NCBI GenBank assembly: GCA_963722905.1
Contig: CAVROT010000006.1
Location: forward strand, 1-64,000
Reading direction: 5' to 3'
Length of the DNA: 64,000 bases
Source: CAVROT01 sp963722905
Lineage (GTDB): Bacteria; Pseudomonadota; Alphaproteobacteria; Rhodobacterales; Rhodobacteraceae
The notes beneath the pieces are model-generated. The model was given only the letters and a program-made list of their open reading frames with translations, was not told where the DNA came from and did not search any database. Position numbers and translations under genes: made by a program. Shown here piece after piece: positions 44,554 through 53,516 of the stretch (position 1 is its first letter; each line of letters begins with the position of its first letter).

Positions 44554-45279
44554 ATGGGACGAGTGGCATTGGTCACGGGGGGCACGCGCGGCATCGGCGC
44601 GGCCATATCCGTCGCGCTGAAGGAGGCGGGGTACACCGTCGCCGCGAACTACGCCGGCAACGACGAGGCGGCCAAGTCCTTTGCCGACAAGACGGGCATC
44701 GCGACCTACAGGTGGTCCGTCGCCGACTACGATGCCTGCGCCGGCGGCATCGCCGAGGTCGTGGCGGCGCACGGTCCCGTCGAGGTCCTGATCAACAACG
44801 CAGGCATCACGCGCGACGCGATGTTCCACCGCATGACGCCCGAGCAATGGCGCGAGGTGATCGACACCAACCTCAACGGCGTCTTCAACATGACCCACAA
44901 CTGCTGGGGCGGGATGCGCGACGCCAAGTTCGGCCGCGTCATCACCATCAGCTCGATCAACGGGCAGAAGGGCCAGGCGGGCCAGTCGAACTATTCCGCG
45001 TCCAAGGCCGGCGATCTGGGCCTCACCAAGGCCCTGGCGCAGGAGGGCGCGCGTGCCGGCATCACGGTAAACGCGATCTGCCCCGGCTACATCGGCACCG
45101 AGATGGTGCGCGCCATAGACGAGAAGGTGCTGAACGAGCGGATCATCCCGCAGATCCCCGTGGGCCGCCTCGGCGAACCCGAGGAGGTGGCGCGTTGCGC
45201 CGTGTTCCTCGCGTCCGACGACGCCGGGTTCATCACGGGCTCGACCCTGTCGGCCAACGGCGCACAGTACATGGCCTGA
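44554..45279 (+). CDS. phaB: Acetoacetyl-CoA reductase
   Basis: The 241-residue NADPH-dependent short-chain dehydrogenase has VTGGTRGIGAAISVALKEAG at the N-terminus, INNAGITRDAMFHRM, and the catalytic NYSASKAG (Tyr-x3-Lys near 149-153). The ending FITGSTLSANGAQYM is typical of PhaB. It reduces acetoacetyl-CoA to (R)-3-hydroxybutyryl-CoA. GGGAGGAG lies upstream of ATG 44554. The next gene starts 8 bp later. Confidence 0.96.
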   Translation: MGRVALVTGGTRGIGAAISVALKEAGYTVAANYAGNDEAAKSFADKTGIATYRWSVADYDACAGGIAEVVAAHGPVEVLINNAGITRDAMFHRMTPEQWREVIDTNLNGVFNMTHNCWGGMRDAKFGRVITISSINGQKGQAGQSNYSASKAGDLGLTKALAQEGARAGITVNAICPGYIGTEMVRAIDEKVLNERIIPQIPVGRLGEPEEVARCAVFLASDDAGFITGSTLSANGAQYMA

Positions 45280-45287
45280 GCCGCGCA

Positions 45288-46181
45288 ATGCATCGCGGGA
45301 CGCCGGGCCCGGGGCGCGGCCGGGCGACCGCCATCGGTTTTGTCGCGGTCCTGCTGTGGTCGCTTCTGGCGCTCTTTACGGTCGGCTCCGCCCCGGTGCC
45401 GCCGTTCCAGCTGAACGCCATGTGCTTCGCCATGGGCGGTATGCTCGGGCTGGCCTGGATCGCGGCGACCGGCCGGTGGGACCGCCTGCGCGACGTCCGC
45501 TGGCCGGTCTACGCCTTCGGGGTGGTCGGGCTATTCGGCTATCACGCGCTCTACTTCGCCGCACTGCGCATGGCGCCGGCGGCCGAGGCGGGGCTGATCG
45601 CCTACCTGTGGCCGCTGTTGATCGTACTGGCCTCCGGCCTGCTGCCCGGCGAACGGGTCCGCCGCGGCCATATCGTCGGCGGGATCCTTGGCCTGGCCGG
45701 CGCGGGACTGGTCGTTGCCCGCGGCGCCGTCTTCGACGTGGCGGCGCTGCCCGGCTACGCGGCCGCGCTGGCCTGTGCGCTGACGTGGACCGGGTATTCT
45801 CTGGCGTCTCGGCGGTTGCGGGCAGTGCCGACGGAAAGCGTGGCGATCTTCTGCCTGGGGGCCGCCGTCTTGTCGCTGCCGCTGCACATGGCCTTCGAAA
45901 CGACCGTTCCACCCGGCGCCGTACAGTGGGCGGCCATAGCCGCGTTGGGTGCCGGACCCGTCGGCGCCGCCTTCTTCGCCTGGGACGTAGGGGTAAAGGC
46001 CGGCGACATACAGCTTCTGGGCGTAGCGTCCTACGCGGCGCCTTTGCTGTCCACCTTCGCCCTTGTGGCGGCGGGCGTGGCGCCCGCATCGCCTGTCTTG
46101 CTCATCGCGGCCGCCGCGATCGCCGGGGGCGCGGCGCTGGCCGCCCGCGCAAGCGCGTCGGGCCAGCGGGAGGGCACGTAA
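45288..46181 (+). CDS. EamA/DMT family transporter
   Basis: The 297-residue inner-membrane protein has about ten hydrophobic helices in two EamA repeats (IGFVAVLLWSLLALFTVG, VVGLFGYHALYFAALRMAP, GLIAYLWPLLIVLASGLLP; second repeat around 145-290). The family exports amino acids or other metabolites. The gene starts 8 bp after phaB without a clear ribosome binding site and so may depend on phaB translation. A metabolic link with PHB synthesis is not obvious. Confidence 0.88.
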   Translation: MHRGTPGPGRGRATAIGFVAVLLWSLLALFTVGSAPVPPFQLNAMCFAMGGMLGLAWIAATGRWDRLRDVRWPVYAFGVVGLFGYHALYFAALRMAPAAEAGLIAYLWPLLIVLASGLLPGERVRRGHIVGGILGLAGAGLVVARGAVFDVAALPGYAAALACALTWTGYSLASRRLRAVPTESVAIFCLGAAVLSLPLHMAFETTVPPGAVQWAAIAALGAGPVGAAFFAWDVGVKAGDIQLLGVASYAAPLLSTFALVAAGVAPASPVLLIAAAAIAGGAALAARASASGQREGT

Positions 46182-46190
46182 GGTGCCGGA

Positions 46191-46352
46191 TCAGGACAGC
46201 CGGGTGATCTGCTCTTTCAGGCGCAGCTTTTCCTTCTTCAGCTGAGCGATTCGCAGGGCGTCGGTGCCGGGACTGCGCTGAGCGCTTTCGACCTCGTTCG
46301 AGAGGAGGGTGTGCTTCTTCTTCAGTTCCTGCAGGTGGGCGCTGAGGGTCAT
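46191..46352 (-). CDS. YdcH-like DUF465 small protein
   Basis: A 53-residue, very charged helical protein (MTLSAHLQELKKKHTLLSNE, then a central RSPGTDALRIAQLKKEKLRL and ITRLS end). This is the usual look of DUF465/YdcH proteins, which form a short helical hairpin and have unknown function. A GGGAG precedes the start at about the right distance. It converges with the EamA gene, with 9 bp between the stops. Confidence 0.85.
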   Translation of the reverse strand: MTLSAHLQELKKKHTLLSNEVESAQRSPGTDALRIAQLKKEKLRLKEQITRLS

Positions 46353-46433
46353 CGGAGTACTCCCTGGTTGGTATCGTGCAGGTTGATCGAAGCACGGATC
46401 CGGGCGTGTGTCACCTCACGGTCATGGAGATCG

Positions 46434-47234
46434 CTAGAAAGCGTCATACTTTGCCTGCCCCAGAGTTAACGCTGCCGCATCCCGCAGCACCGCGCGGATC
46501 GCCGGGGCGTAGTCCTTGCCGTCCGCGTCGCGGTCCCCGTCGCCATGCAGGGCCAACGGCGGGCACAACCTGAAGGGTGCGCGCCTGCCTTTCGTGGCCG
46601 CGACGACGACCAGCATGGCGTCGGCTCCGTCCCGCGCGGATAGCGGTTGCACCGTGACGCCGCCCAACGCGGCAAGCGCCGGCAGGATTTCGGGCAGCCG
46701 TTCGGCGCGATGGATCAGCGTCAACCGACCGTTGGGCGCCAGCCTCCGGATCGCCGTCGAGATCCAGACCGCCGGCGGGACCGATTCGCCCAGTCCGCCC
46801 TCGCGCGCGGCATCGGGCGCGCGGACCCCCCTGGCTCGGTCGAACCACGGCGGGTTCGTCACGACGTGATCGAACTGCAATTGCCGCAGATCCGCTGGGA
46901 GCGCGGCGACGTCGGCGACGTGGATCTCGGCCGCGGTTCCGTTCGCCGCGGCGTTCTGGCGGGCCAGCGCGGCATAGCCCCGATGCCGTTCGACACCGTG
47001 GAGCGTCAGCCCGGGCACCCGCACCGCGAGGCACAGCAGCGCCGCCCCCGCACCGCACCCCAGGTCCAGCACGCTCTGACCCGCCCGCGCCGGCACCGCT
47101 GCGGCAAGCAGGACGGGGTCGATCCCGGCGCGGTAGCCGTGCCGCGGCTGGTGCAGCACAAGGCGGCCGTTCAGGAAACCGTCGGCCGTCAGGTCGGCAT
47201 CGTCGAACGTGTCGCTGCCCCGCGGGACCGGCAC
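46434..47234 (-). CDS. tRNA1(Val) adenine-N6 methyltransferase family protein
   Basis: The 266-residue SAM-dependent enzyme has FLNGRLVLHQPRHGYRAGID at the N-terminus, SAM motif LDLGCGAGAALLCLA and the N6-adenine signature NPPW, followed by TLIHRAERLPEILPAL. The group includes TrmN6 (YfiC), which methylates A37 of tRNA-Val. The GTG start follows directly on the TAG stop of the DUF2007 gene, a tight translational coupling. Confidence 0.87.
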   Translation of the reverse strand: MPVPRGSDTFDDADLTADGFLNGRLVLHQPRHGYRAGIDPVLLAAAVPARAGQSVLDLGCGAGAALLCLAVRVPGLTLHGVERHRGYAALARQNAAANGTAAEIHVADVAALPADLRQLQFDHVVTNPPWFDRARGVRAPDAAREGGLGESVPPAVWISTAIRRLAPNGRLTLIHRAERLPEILPALAALGGVTVQPLSARDGADAMLVVVAATKGRRAPFRLCPPLALHGDGDRDADGKDYAPAIRAVLRDAAALTLGQAKYDAF

Positions 47235-47447
47235 CTACCGCGGCGCGATGTCGTTGTCGCGCAGAACGGCCGACGCGCGGAAATGGTCGCGGTCGGCGAC
47301 CATGAGCCGCCGCGGCAGGATCCCGATGGACCCCTCCAGCACGCTCATGTGGACGTCCAGCTCGAACCACTCTATCTCCTCGCCGTCGAGGAGCGCCTTC
47401 GCGAATGCGGTGACGGTGGGGTCGGAGGTGCGCAGGAGTTCCCTCAT
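47235..47447 (-). CDS. DUF2007 domain protein
   Basis: The 70-residue protein (MRELLRTSDPTVTAFAKALL, then DGEEIEWFELDVHMSVLEG and ILPRRLMVADRD) has the DUF2007 pattern in which the chain folds as a small ferredoxin-like domain thought to be a signal-transducing module. Its stop codon touches the GTG start of the tRNA methyltransferase gene. It is divergent from the polyprenyl synthase gene with a 51-bp gap. Confidence 0.87.
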   Translation of the reverse strand: MRELLRTSDPTVTAFAKALLDGEEIEWFELDVHMSVLEGSIGILPRRLMVADRDHFRASAVLRDNDIAPR

Positions 47448-47498
47448 CGGGGGGACTAGACGGCAGCGCGCCGGCATTGTCGAGTGGACGGAGGACGC

Positions 47499-48494
47499 AT
47501 GACGACGGACCGCGCGCACAGCCCGCACGACGCCCTGGCGCTGGCCCTCGCAGCCCCTCTGGCCGAGGTGGACGCGACGATCCGCAACCGAATGGCGTCG
47601 AAGCACGCGCCGCGCATCCCCGAGGTGACCGAGCATCTGATCGGCGGCGGCGGCAAGCGGATCCGCCCCATGCTGACGCTCGCCGCCGCGCGGATGCTGG
47701 GTTATGACGGCGCCGACGACGTCAAGCTGGCCGCGACGGTCGAGTTCATCCACACCGCGACGCTGCTGCATGACGACGTCGTCGACGAAAGCGGGCAGCG
47801 GCGGGGCCGCCCGACGGCCAACCTGCTGTGGGACAACAAATCGTCGGTGCTGGTGGGCGATTACCTCTTCGCGCGGTCGTTCCAGTTGATGATCGAGACG
47901 GGGTCGCTGCGGGTGCTCGACATCCTCGCCGATGCGTCGGCGACCATCGCCGAGGGCGAGGTGCTGCAGCTGAGCGCGGCGCGGGATCTGGCCACCGGAC
48001 CCGACACCTACCTCCAGATCGTGCGAGGCAAGACGGCGGCGCTGTTCTCGGCCGCGTGCGAGGTGGGCGGCGTGACCGGCGGCGGGACCGAGGCGCAGGT
48101 CCGCGCGCTCTGGACCTACGGCGACGCTCTGGGCGTGGCGTTCCAGATGGTCGACGACCTGCTGGACTGGTCCGATAGCGGCACCATCGGCAAGAATGTC
48201 GGAGACGACTTCCGGGAGCGCAAGATGACCCTGCCCATCATCCGCGCGGTCGCGGCCGCCGATGCGGACGAGATGGCGTTCTGGCGCCGCACCATCGAGA
48301 AGGGCCGCCAGGAAGAGGGCGATCTGGCGCGCGCCCAGGAGCTGCTGAGCCGGCACGGGGCGCTGGCCTCGGTCCGCGCCGAGGCGCTGGCCTGGATCGA
48401 CACCGGCCGCGATGCGTTGCGCGACCTGCCGGACCATCCGCTGCGTGCGTTGCTGGACGATTTCGCGGGCTACGTGGTGGCGCGGATCCGCTGA
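47499..48494 (+). CDS. Long-chain polyprenyl diphosphate synthase (octa/decaprenyl type)
   Basis: The 331-residue trans-prenyltransferase has GGGGKRIRPMLTLAAARMLG, the first aspartate-rich motif LLHDDVVDESGQRRG and the second in FQMVDDLLDWSD, with lysine-binding GKNVGDDFRERKMTLP following. It makes the side chain of ubiquinone; in Rhodobacteraceae this is normally decaprenyl (Q10), but chain length is not readable by eye. ATG 47499 lies four bases after GGAGG. Its 3' end overlaps the convergent ispE gene by 25 bp. Confidence 0.93.
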   Translation: MTTDRAHSPHDALALALAAPLAEVDATIRNRMASKHAPRIPEVTEHLIGGGGKRIRPMLTLAAARMLGYDGADDVKLAATVEFIHTATLLHDDVVDESGQRRGRPTANLLWDNKSSVLVGDYLFARSFQLMIETGSLRVLDILADASATIAEGEVLQLSAARDLATGPDTYLQIVRGKTAALFSAACEVGGVTGGGTEAQVRALWTYGDALGVAFQMVDDLLDWSDSGTIGKNVGDDFRERKMTLPIIRAVAAADADEMAFWRRTIEKGRQEEGDLARAQELLSRHGALASVRAEALAWIDTGRDALRDLPDHPLRALLDDFAGYVVARIR

Positions 48495-49345
48495 GGCGGT
48501 TCCGGTTGCGGGCCGAGGACGGCGGCCGCGACGCTCCACCATCCGGGGCGGGCCATCGCGCGCCCGGCCGCCACCGCCAGATCCGGCGTGGCGTAGAGGC
48601 CGAAACAGGTGGCGCCCGATCCCGACATGCGCGCCAGCAGGCATCCTTTTGTCGCGGCGAGACCGGAAAGCACCGTGCCGATGACGGGGGCCAGCGTCAG
48701 GGCGGGGGCCTCAAGGTCGTTGCGCTGCCCGGCCAGCCAGCGGGCCAGCGCGGCAGCGTCTCCGCATGCGGGGAGCGCCGGCATCGGGGCGCCGTCGCGG
48801 ATGCGCAATGCGGCGAAGACAGCCGGCGTCGGCACGGCCACGCCCGGATTGACGAGGCAGAGGTGAAGGGGGGGCAACGACGGAACCCCGGACAGCACGT
48901 CGCCGATGCCGGACATGCGCACCGGACGTCCGGCCAGACAGACCGGCACGTCAGCGCCCAGCGCGGACGGGCATGCAGGCAGCGGGCGACCGTCCATCCG
49001 GTGCAGCGCGCGCAGCGTCGCGGCCGCGTCCGCGCTGCCGCCGCCGATCCCGGCCGCCGCCGGAAGGTGCTTTTCCAGTGCGATTGATGCCGGAGGGCCA
49101 CCGATGAGACGCGCCGCGCGCAGGACGATGTTGCGGTCGTCCGTGGGGATGCCGTCGGAGAATGGGCCGCCCACCGTCAGCGACCAGCCGCCGCCGGGCG
49201 CGACCGCGATCCGGTCGCCCACGTCGGCGAACACCACGAGGCTGTCGAGGTCGTGGTAGCCGTCGGCGCGGCGCCCCGTGACGTGGAGCGTCAGGTTGAC
49301 CTTGGCCGGCGCCGTCTCGACGACCCGGGCGCCCGCGGGCGGCAT
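48470..49345 (-). CDS. ispE: 4-diphosphocytidyl-2-C-methyl-D-erythritol kinase
   Basis: The 291-residue GHMP kinase of the MEP isoprenoid pathway shows the N-terminal APAKVNLTLHVTGRRADGYH, the glycine-rich ATP loop PAAAGIGGGSADAAATL and the C-terminal LLARMSGSGATCFGLY. It phosphorylates CDP-methylerythritol. It starts at 49345, 8 bp after the TPR gene, as the last gene of an ETF-QO/TPR/ispE operon, and its end overlaps the convergent polyprenyl synthase gene, another isoprenoid enzyme. Confidence 0.95.
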   Translation of the reverse strand: MPPAGARVVETAPAKVNLTLHVTGRRADGYHDLDSLVVFADVGDRIAVAPGGGWSLTVGGPFSDGIPTDDRNIVLRAARLIGGPPASIALEKHLPAAAGIGGGSADAAATLRALHRMDGRPLPACPSALGADVPVCLAGRPVRMSGIGDVLSGVPSLPPLHLCLVNPGVAVPTPAVFAALRIRDGAPMPALPACGDAAALARWLAGQRNDLEAPALTLAPVIGTVLSGLAATKGCLLARMSGSGATCFGLYATPDLAVAAGRAMARPGWWSVAAAVLGPQPEPPQRIRATT

Positions 49346-49353
49346 GGGACGGT

Positions 49354-51144
49354 CTAGTCGCCCGCCTCGGTATCCTTCTCGGGGTCCGCCTCGGGATCGG
49401 GGCTTTCCGCAGAAGCAGCCGCGCCGTCGCCATCCCGCACCGCGGCGGACCGGCGGATCGGCGGCGCGCCTTCCTCGGCCAGCACCGCGTCCAGCCCGAT
49501 CTCGAGCTTGCGGCGGATCCGGTCCGGCTCCAACCCGTTCGATATGTCCTCGGCGTCGTCCTCGGCAAAGCTGAGCGCCCGCTTCCACTGAAACCGCGCC
49601 TCCAGCTGGCGGCCGACGGCCCAGAGCACGTCGCCCAGGTGGTCGTTCAGCACCGGGTCGATGGGCATCAGCGATACCGCCGTCTCCATCGGCGCGACCG
49701 CCTCGTCATAGCGGCCGAGGCGGTAGAACGCCCAGCCCAGGCTGTCGACGATGTACCCCGAGTCGGGCCGGGCCGCGACCGCCCGCTCGATCATCTCGAG
49801 CGCTTCTTCAAGGTTGCGGCCCTGTTCGACATAGGAATAGCCCAGATAGTTCAGCACCTGAGGCTGGTCGGGGCTGAGGTCCAGCGCGCGGCGGAAGTCC
49901 GCCTCGGCCGCCTCGAAATCGTCGCCGCGCTCATGCGTGATCCCGCGGGCGAAGTACACGAACCAGCTGGGCGCGCCGGCGCCTTCCTGCACGGCGATCG
50001 CGCGGTCGTAGACGTCGCGCGCCTCGGCGAACCGTTCCTCGGTGCGCAGCGCGTCGCCCAGCGTCACCAGCACGTCCGCATCGGGGCGCGACGCCGCCAG
50101 CTGCTGGAGCACCTCGATGGCCGCATCGGTACGGCCGGCGCGGCGCATCACCTCGGCGCGGCCCAGTTCGGCCACGTCCCGGATGGGATGATCGCGCGGC
50201 ACCTGTCGGAACGCCTCTATCGCAAGGTCGTACTGCTCCATCCGCTCCAGAAGGTCGGCCGACAGCAGCATGGCATCCACGTTGTCCGGCGCCATGTACT
50301 GGGCCATCCGCACGTAAAGCAGGGAGTACCCCGCTCCGGCATCGTTCATCAGCGCCCCGGCGATCGAAAAATACGCCTCGCCCAGCCCGGCGGCCGCGTC
50401 CGGCGCGACGGTGAACTCCAGAACGTCGCCCGCCTCGAGCCTGCCGATGACGTCGCGCAGTTCGCCGTCGAGATTTTCGCCGAAGGTCTGCGACAGCAGA
50501 TCGACCGCGTCGTCGTTGCGACCCGCCTGCGACAGGATCTGCACCCGCGCCATCGTGCCGCGGCGGGTCAGCTGCAGCCCGTCCTGCGCCGCCAGCACGG
50601 CATCGGCCTCGTCCCAGCGGCCCGCCGAGGCCAGCGCCAGAGCCTTGTGATAGTGGCCGAACGCCTCGACCCCCTGCTGGGCGGCCAGATCGTCGAACAC
50701 CGCCGACGCATCGTCCGGGCGCCCGGCGCCGACCAGGGCCCATCCCTCTACCAGCTGGTCGAAGAGCGGTCCGACCGACTGACCGGCGTCGAGGTCGTCC
50801 AGCAGGTCGGTCCAGTCCCCGTCGCGCGCCGCCTTGCCGAAAAGGACGAGGCTGCCGGCCTGGCTGTCCGATCCGCTGGTAACGATCTGCCGCCCTACGA
50901 CGGCGGCGCGGTCCACGTCGCCCAGCGCCAGCAGCGACGTGAGCGTGGCATCCATCAGCGCCGCGTTGCCCGGATCCTGACGCAGCGCACGGCCGAAGGA
51001 TTCGGCCGACTGCGCGTAGTCGCCGTCGATCTGCGCCTGCCGCCCGGACAGATAGGCACCGGCGTTCTCCTGCGCGGCCAGCGGCAGGGCCGTCGCGGCC
51101 GCGAGGACCAGTGACAGGGCAGCGCGGAAAAAGGTAATCGGCAT
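49354..51144 (-). CDS. Exported tetratricopeptide repeat protein
   Basis: The 596-residue protein begins with a signal peptide (MPITFFRAALSLVLAAATAL, cleavage near AAAQ or LAAQ at about 25). It has at least nine TPR-like helix pairs, for example GDYAQSAESFGRALRQDPGN, FEAAEADFRRALDLSPDQP and GRYDEAVAPMETAVSLMPID. An acidic C-terminal tail (ESPDPEADPEKDTE) ends it. It presumably serves as a periplasmic or outer-membrane scaffold. Position between ETF-QO and ispE with short gaps (51 and 8 bp) suggests an operon. Specific partners are unknown. Confidence 0.88.
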   Translation of the reverse strand: MPITFFRAALSLVLAAATALPLAAQENAGAYLSGRQAQIDGDYAQSAESFGRALRQDPGNAALMDATLTSLLALGDVDRAAVVGRQIVTSGSDSQAGSLVLFGKAARDGDWTDLLDDLDAGQSVGPLFDQLVEGWALVGAGRPDDASAVFDDLAAQQGVEAFGHYHKALALASAGRWDEADAVLAAQDGLQLTRRGTMARVQILSQAGRNDDAVDLLSQTFGENLDGELRDVIGRLEAGDVLEFTVAPDAAAGLGEAYFSIAGALMNDAGAGYSLLYVRMAQYMAPDNVDAMLLSADLLERMEQYDLAIEAFRQVPRDHPIRDVAELGRAEVMRRAGRTDAAIEVLQQLAASRPDADVLVTLGDALRTEERFAEARDVYDRAIAVQEGAGAPSWFVYFARGITHERGDDFEAAEADFRRALDLSPDQPQVLNYLGYSYVEQGRNLEEALEMIERAVAARPDSGYIVDSLGWAFYRLGRYDEAVAPMETAVSLMPIDPVLNDHLGDVLWAVGRQLEARFQWKRALSFAEDDAEDISNGLEPDRIRRKLEIGLDAVLAEEGAPPIRRSAAVRDGDGAAASAESPDPEADPEKDTEAGD

Positions 51145-51195
51145 GAGCGGTCCTAAGCGGTTGGCATCCGGGTGCCCGGCGGTCGGGCGGGGCAG

Positions 51196-52845
51196 TCACA
51201 TGTTGGGATAATTCGGCCCGTCGCCGCCCTGCGGAACGGTCCAGACGATGTTCTGGCTGGGATCCTTGATGTCGCAGGTCTTGCAGTGGACGCAGTTCTG
51301 GAAATTGATCACGAACCTCGGATCCTGCCCGTCTTCGGTTACGTATTCGTAAACGCCGGCGGGGCAATAGCGCTGCGACAGGCCAGCGTATTCCGGCAGG
51401 TTCACCTCGACCGGGATGCGCGCGTCCTTGAGATGCAGGTGCGCGGGCTGGCTTTCCTCGTGATTGGTCATCGAGAACGAGACGTTCGTCAGCCGGTCGA
51501 AGCTGAGCGTTCCGTCGGGCCTGGGGTAGTCGATGACGGCATGGTCGCGCGCCGGTCCGGTCGCCGCGGCGTCCGTCTTGCCGTGCTTCATCGTGCCCAG
51601 GACGGTGAACCCCATCGTATTGGCCCACATGTCGAGTCCGCCCATCGTCAGCGACGCGGTCAGGCCGTAGCGGGACCAGAGCGGCTTGACGTTGCGCACC
51701 CGCTTGAGGTCGCGGCCGATCGGGCCCGTGCGCACCTCGCGGTCGTAGTCGTCCAGCGTGTCGCCCTGACGGCCGGCGGCGATGGCGGCATGGGCCGCCT
51801 CGGCCGCGGCGATGCCCGACAGCATGGCGTTATGATTACCCTTGATCCGCGGGACGTTGACCATCCCCGCGGCGCACCCCAGCAGCGCGCCGCCCGGGAA
51901 GGCGACCTTCGGCAGCGACTGGAACCCGCCCTCGCTGATCGCGCGGGCCCCGTAGGCAATGCGCTTTCCGCCTTTCAGAAGCTCGGCCACCATCGGGTGA
52001 TGCTTGAACTGCTGGAACGCCAGATAGGGGTTCACGTGCGGATTGGCGTAGCCCAGATGCACGACGAAGCCGACATAGACCTGGTTGTCGTCGAGGTGGT
52101 AGATGAACGACCCGCCGCCCGCCGACTTGCCCAACGGCCAGCCCATCGTGTGGATGACGGTCCCCGGCTTGTGCTTCTCGGGGTCGATCTGCCAGAGTTC
52201 CTTCATCCCCAGCCCGTACTTCTGCACGTCCGCGTCGTCGGCAAGCCCGTGCCGCGCGATCACCTGCTTGGACAGCGACCCGCGCACGCCCTCGCCCAGC
52301 AGCACGTACTTGCCGCGCAGCTCCATCCCCGGCTCGTACGACGCCCCCGGCGTGCCGTCCTTGTCGCGCCCGAACTCGCCCGCGACGACGCCGACGACGG
52401 TATCGCCTTCCCACACCAGCTCCGAGCAGGACATCCCGGGAAAGACCTCGACCCCCAGCGCCTCGGCCTGTTCGGCCAGCCAGCGGCAGACGTTGCCCAT
52501 GCTGACGATGTAATTGCCATGGTTCGACATCAGCGGCGGCATGATGGCGGTGGGCACGCGGATCTTGCCGCCCTCGCCCAGCATGTAGAAGTTGTCCGAC
52601 TTCACCGGAACCGTCACCGGCGCGCCGCGGTCCTTCCAGTCCGGGATCAGCCGGTTCAGCCCGACGGGGTCGAGCACGGCGCCGGACAGGATGTGGGCGC
52701 CCACCTCGGACCCTTTCTCCAGAACGACGACCTGGCACTCCGGGTCGATCTGCTTGAGCCGGATCGCGGCCGAGAGGCCGGCGGGACCGGCGCCCACGAT
52801 CACCACGTCGTAGTCCATCGACTCGCGTTCCGTCCGGTCGGTCAT
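51196..52845 (-). CDS. Electron transfer flavoprotein-ubiquinone oxidoreductase
   Basis: The 549-residue membrane-associated flavoprotein passes electrons from ETF to ubiquinone. FAD-binding VIVGAGPAGLSAAIRLK is at the N-terminus, YEPGMELRGKYVLLGEG and the ubiquinone-binding region in the middle, and the single 4Fe-4S cluster ligands at the C-terminus (CPAGVYEY and NCVHCKTCDIKDPSQN). ATG 52845 lies nine bases after AGGAG; ATG 52854 is too close to that site. The gene is divergent from greA. Confidence 0.96.
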   Translation of the reverse strand: MTDRTERESMDYDVVIVGAGPAGLSAAIRLKQIDPECQVVVLEKGSEVGAHILSGAVLDPVGLNRLIPDWKDRGAPVTVPVKSDNFYMLGEGGKIRVPTAIMPPLMSNHGNYIVSMGNVCRWLAEQAEALGVEVFPGMSCSELVWEGDTVVGVVAGEFGRDKDGTPGASYEPGMELRGKYVLLGEGVRGSLSKQVIARHGLADDADVQKYGLGMKELWQIDPEKHKPGTVIHTMGWPLGKSAGGGSFIYHLDDNQVYVGFVVHLGYANPHVNPYLAFQQFKHHPMVAELLKGGKRIAYGARAISEGGFQSLPKVAFPGGALLGCAAGMVNVPRIKGNHNAMLSGIAAAEAAHAAIAAGRQGDTLDDYDREVRTGPIGRDLKRVRNVKPLWSRYGLTASLTMGGLDMWANTMGFTVLGTMKHGKTDAAATGPARDHAVIDYPRPDGTLSFDRLTNVSFSMTNHEESQPAHLHLKDARIPVEVNLPEYAGLSQRYCPAGVYEYVTEDGQDPRFVINFQNCVHCKTCDIKDPSQNIVWTVPQGGDGPNYPNM

Positions 52846-53015
52846 GTGGCGCATCTCCTGGGGTCGCAGCGGTCCGCAACAGATAGACGGGGGCGGTGCG
52901 ATCTTCAATTGCGACGCCACGCACCGGCGGCTGCGCGGACTTGACTTTGTTCCGCTGCGCTGGGTTAACCGGACGGATCGTCGCATCCGCGACCCTGCGA
53001 AGCCGGACCCCCGAC

Positions 53016-53486
53016 ATGGACAAGATACCGCTGACCCGCGACGGCCACACCGCCCTGAACGGCGAGCTGAAGCAGCTGAAATCGGTCGAGCGGCCGGCGA
53101 TCATCCGCGCCATCGCCGAGGCACGCGAGCATGGCGACCTGAGCGAGAACGCCGAATACCACTCGGCCCGCGAGAAGCAGTCGTTCATCGAGGGCCGCAT
53201 CAAGGAGATCGAGGGGGTGCTGTCGCGCGCCGACGTCATCGACACGTCGCGGCTGTCGGGCACGATCAAGTTCGGCGCGCGCGTCCGGCTGATCGACGAG
53301 GATACGGAACGCGAACTGACCTACCAGATCGTCGGCGAACCCGAGGCCGACATCGAGGCGGGCAAGCTGAACATCGCCTCGCCGCTCGCCCGCGCGCTGA
53401 TCGGCAAGGAAGAGGGCGACAGCGTCGAGGTCCGCACGCCGGGCGGCGAAAAATCCTATGAAGTGCTGGCGGTCGAGTTCGTCTGA
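53016..53486 (+). CDS. greA: Transcription elongation factor GreA
   Basis: The 156-residue factor rescues backtracked RNA polymerase by stimulating transcript cleavage. Coiled-coil tip residues are present in AEAREHGDLSENAEYHSARE, followed by the C-terminal FKBP-like part with VGEPEADIEAGKLNIASPLA and ALIGKEEGDSVEVRTPGG. Full family length. ATG 53016 is the family start. It is divergent from ETF-QO with a 170-bp spacer. Confidence 0.97.
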   Translation: MDKIPLTRDGHTALNGELKQLKSVERPAIIRAIAEAREHGDLSENAEYHSAREKQSFIEGRIKEIEGVLSRADVIDTSRLSGTIKFGARVRLIDEDTERELTYQIVGEPEADIEAGKLNIASPLARALIGKEEGDSVEVRTPGGEKSYEVLAVEFV

Positions 53487-53516
53487 CCGGCCCGTGGATC
53501 CCCTAACCGAACCGGC

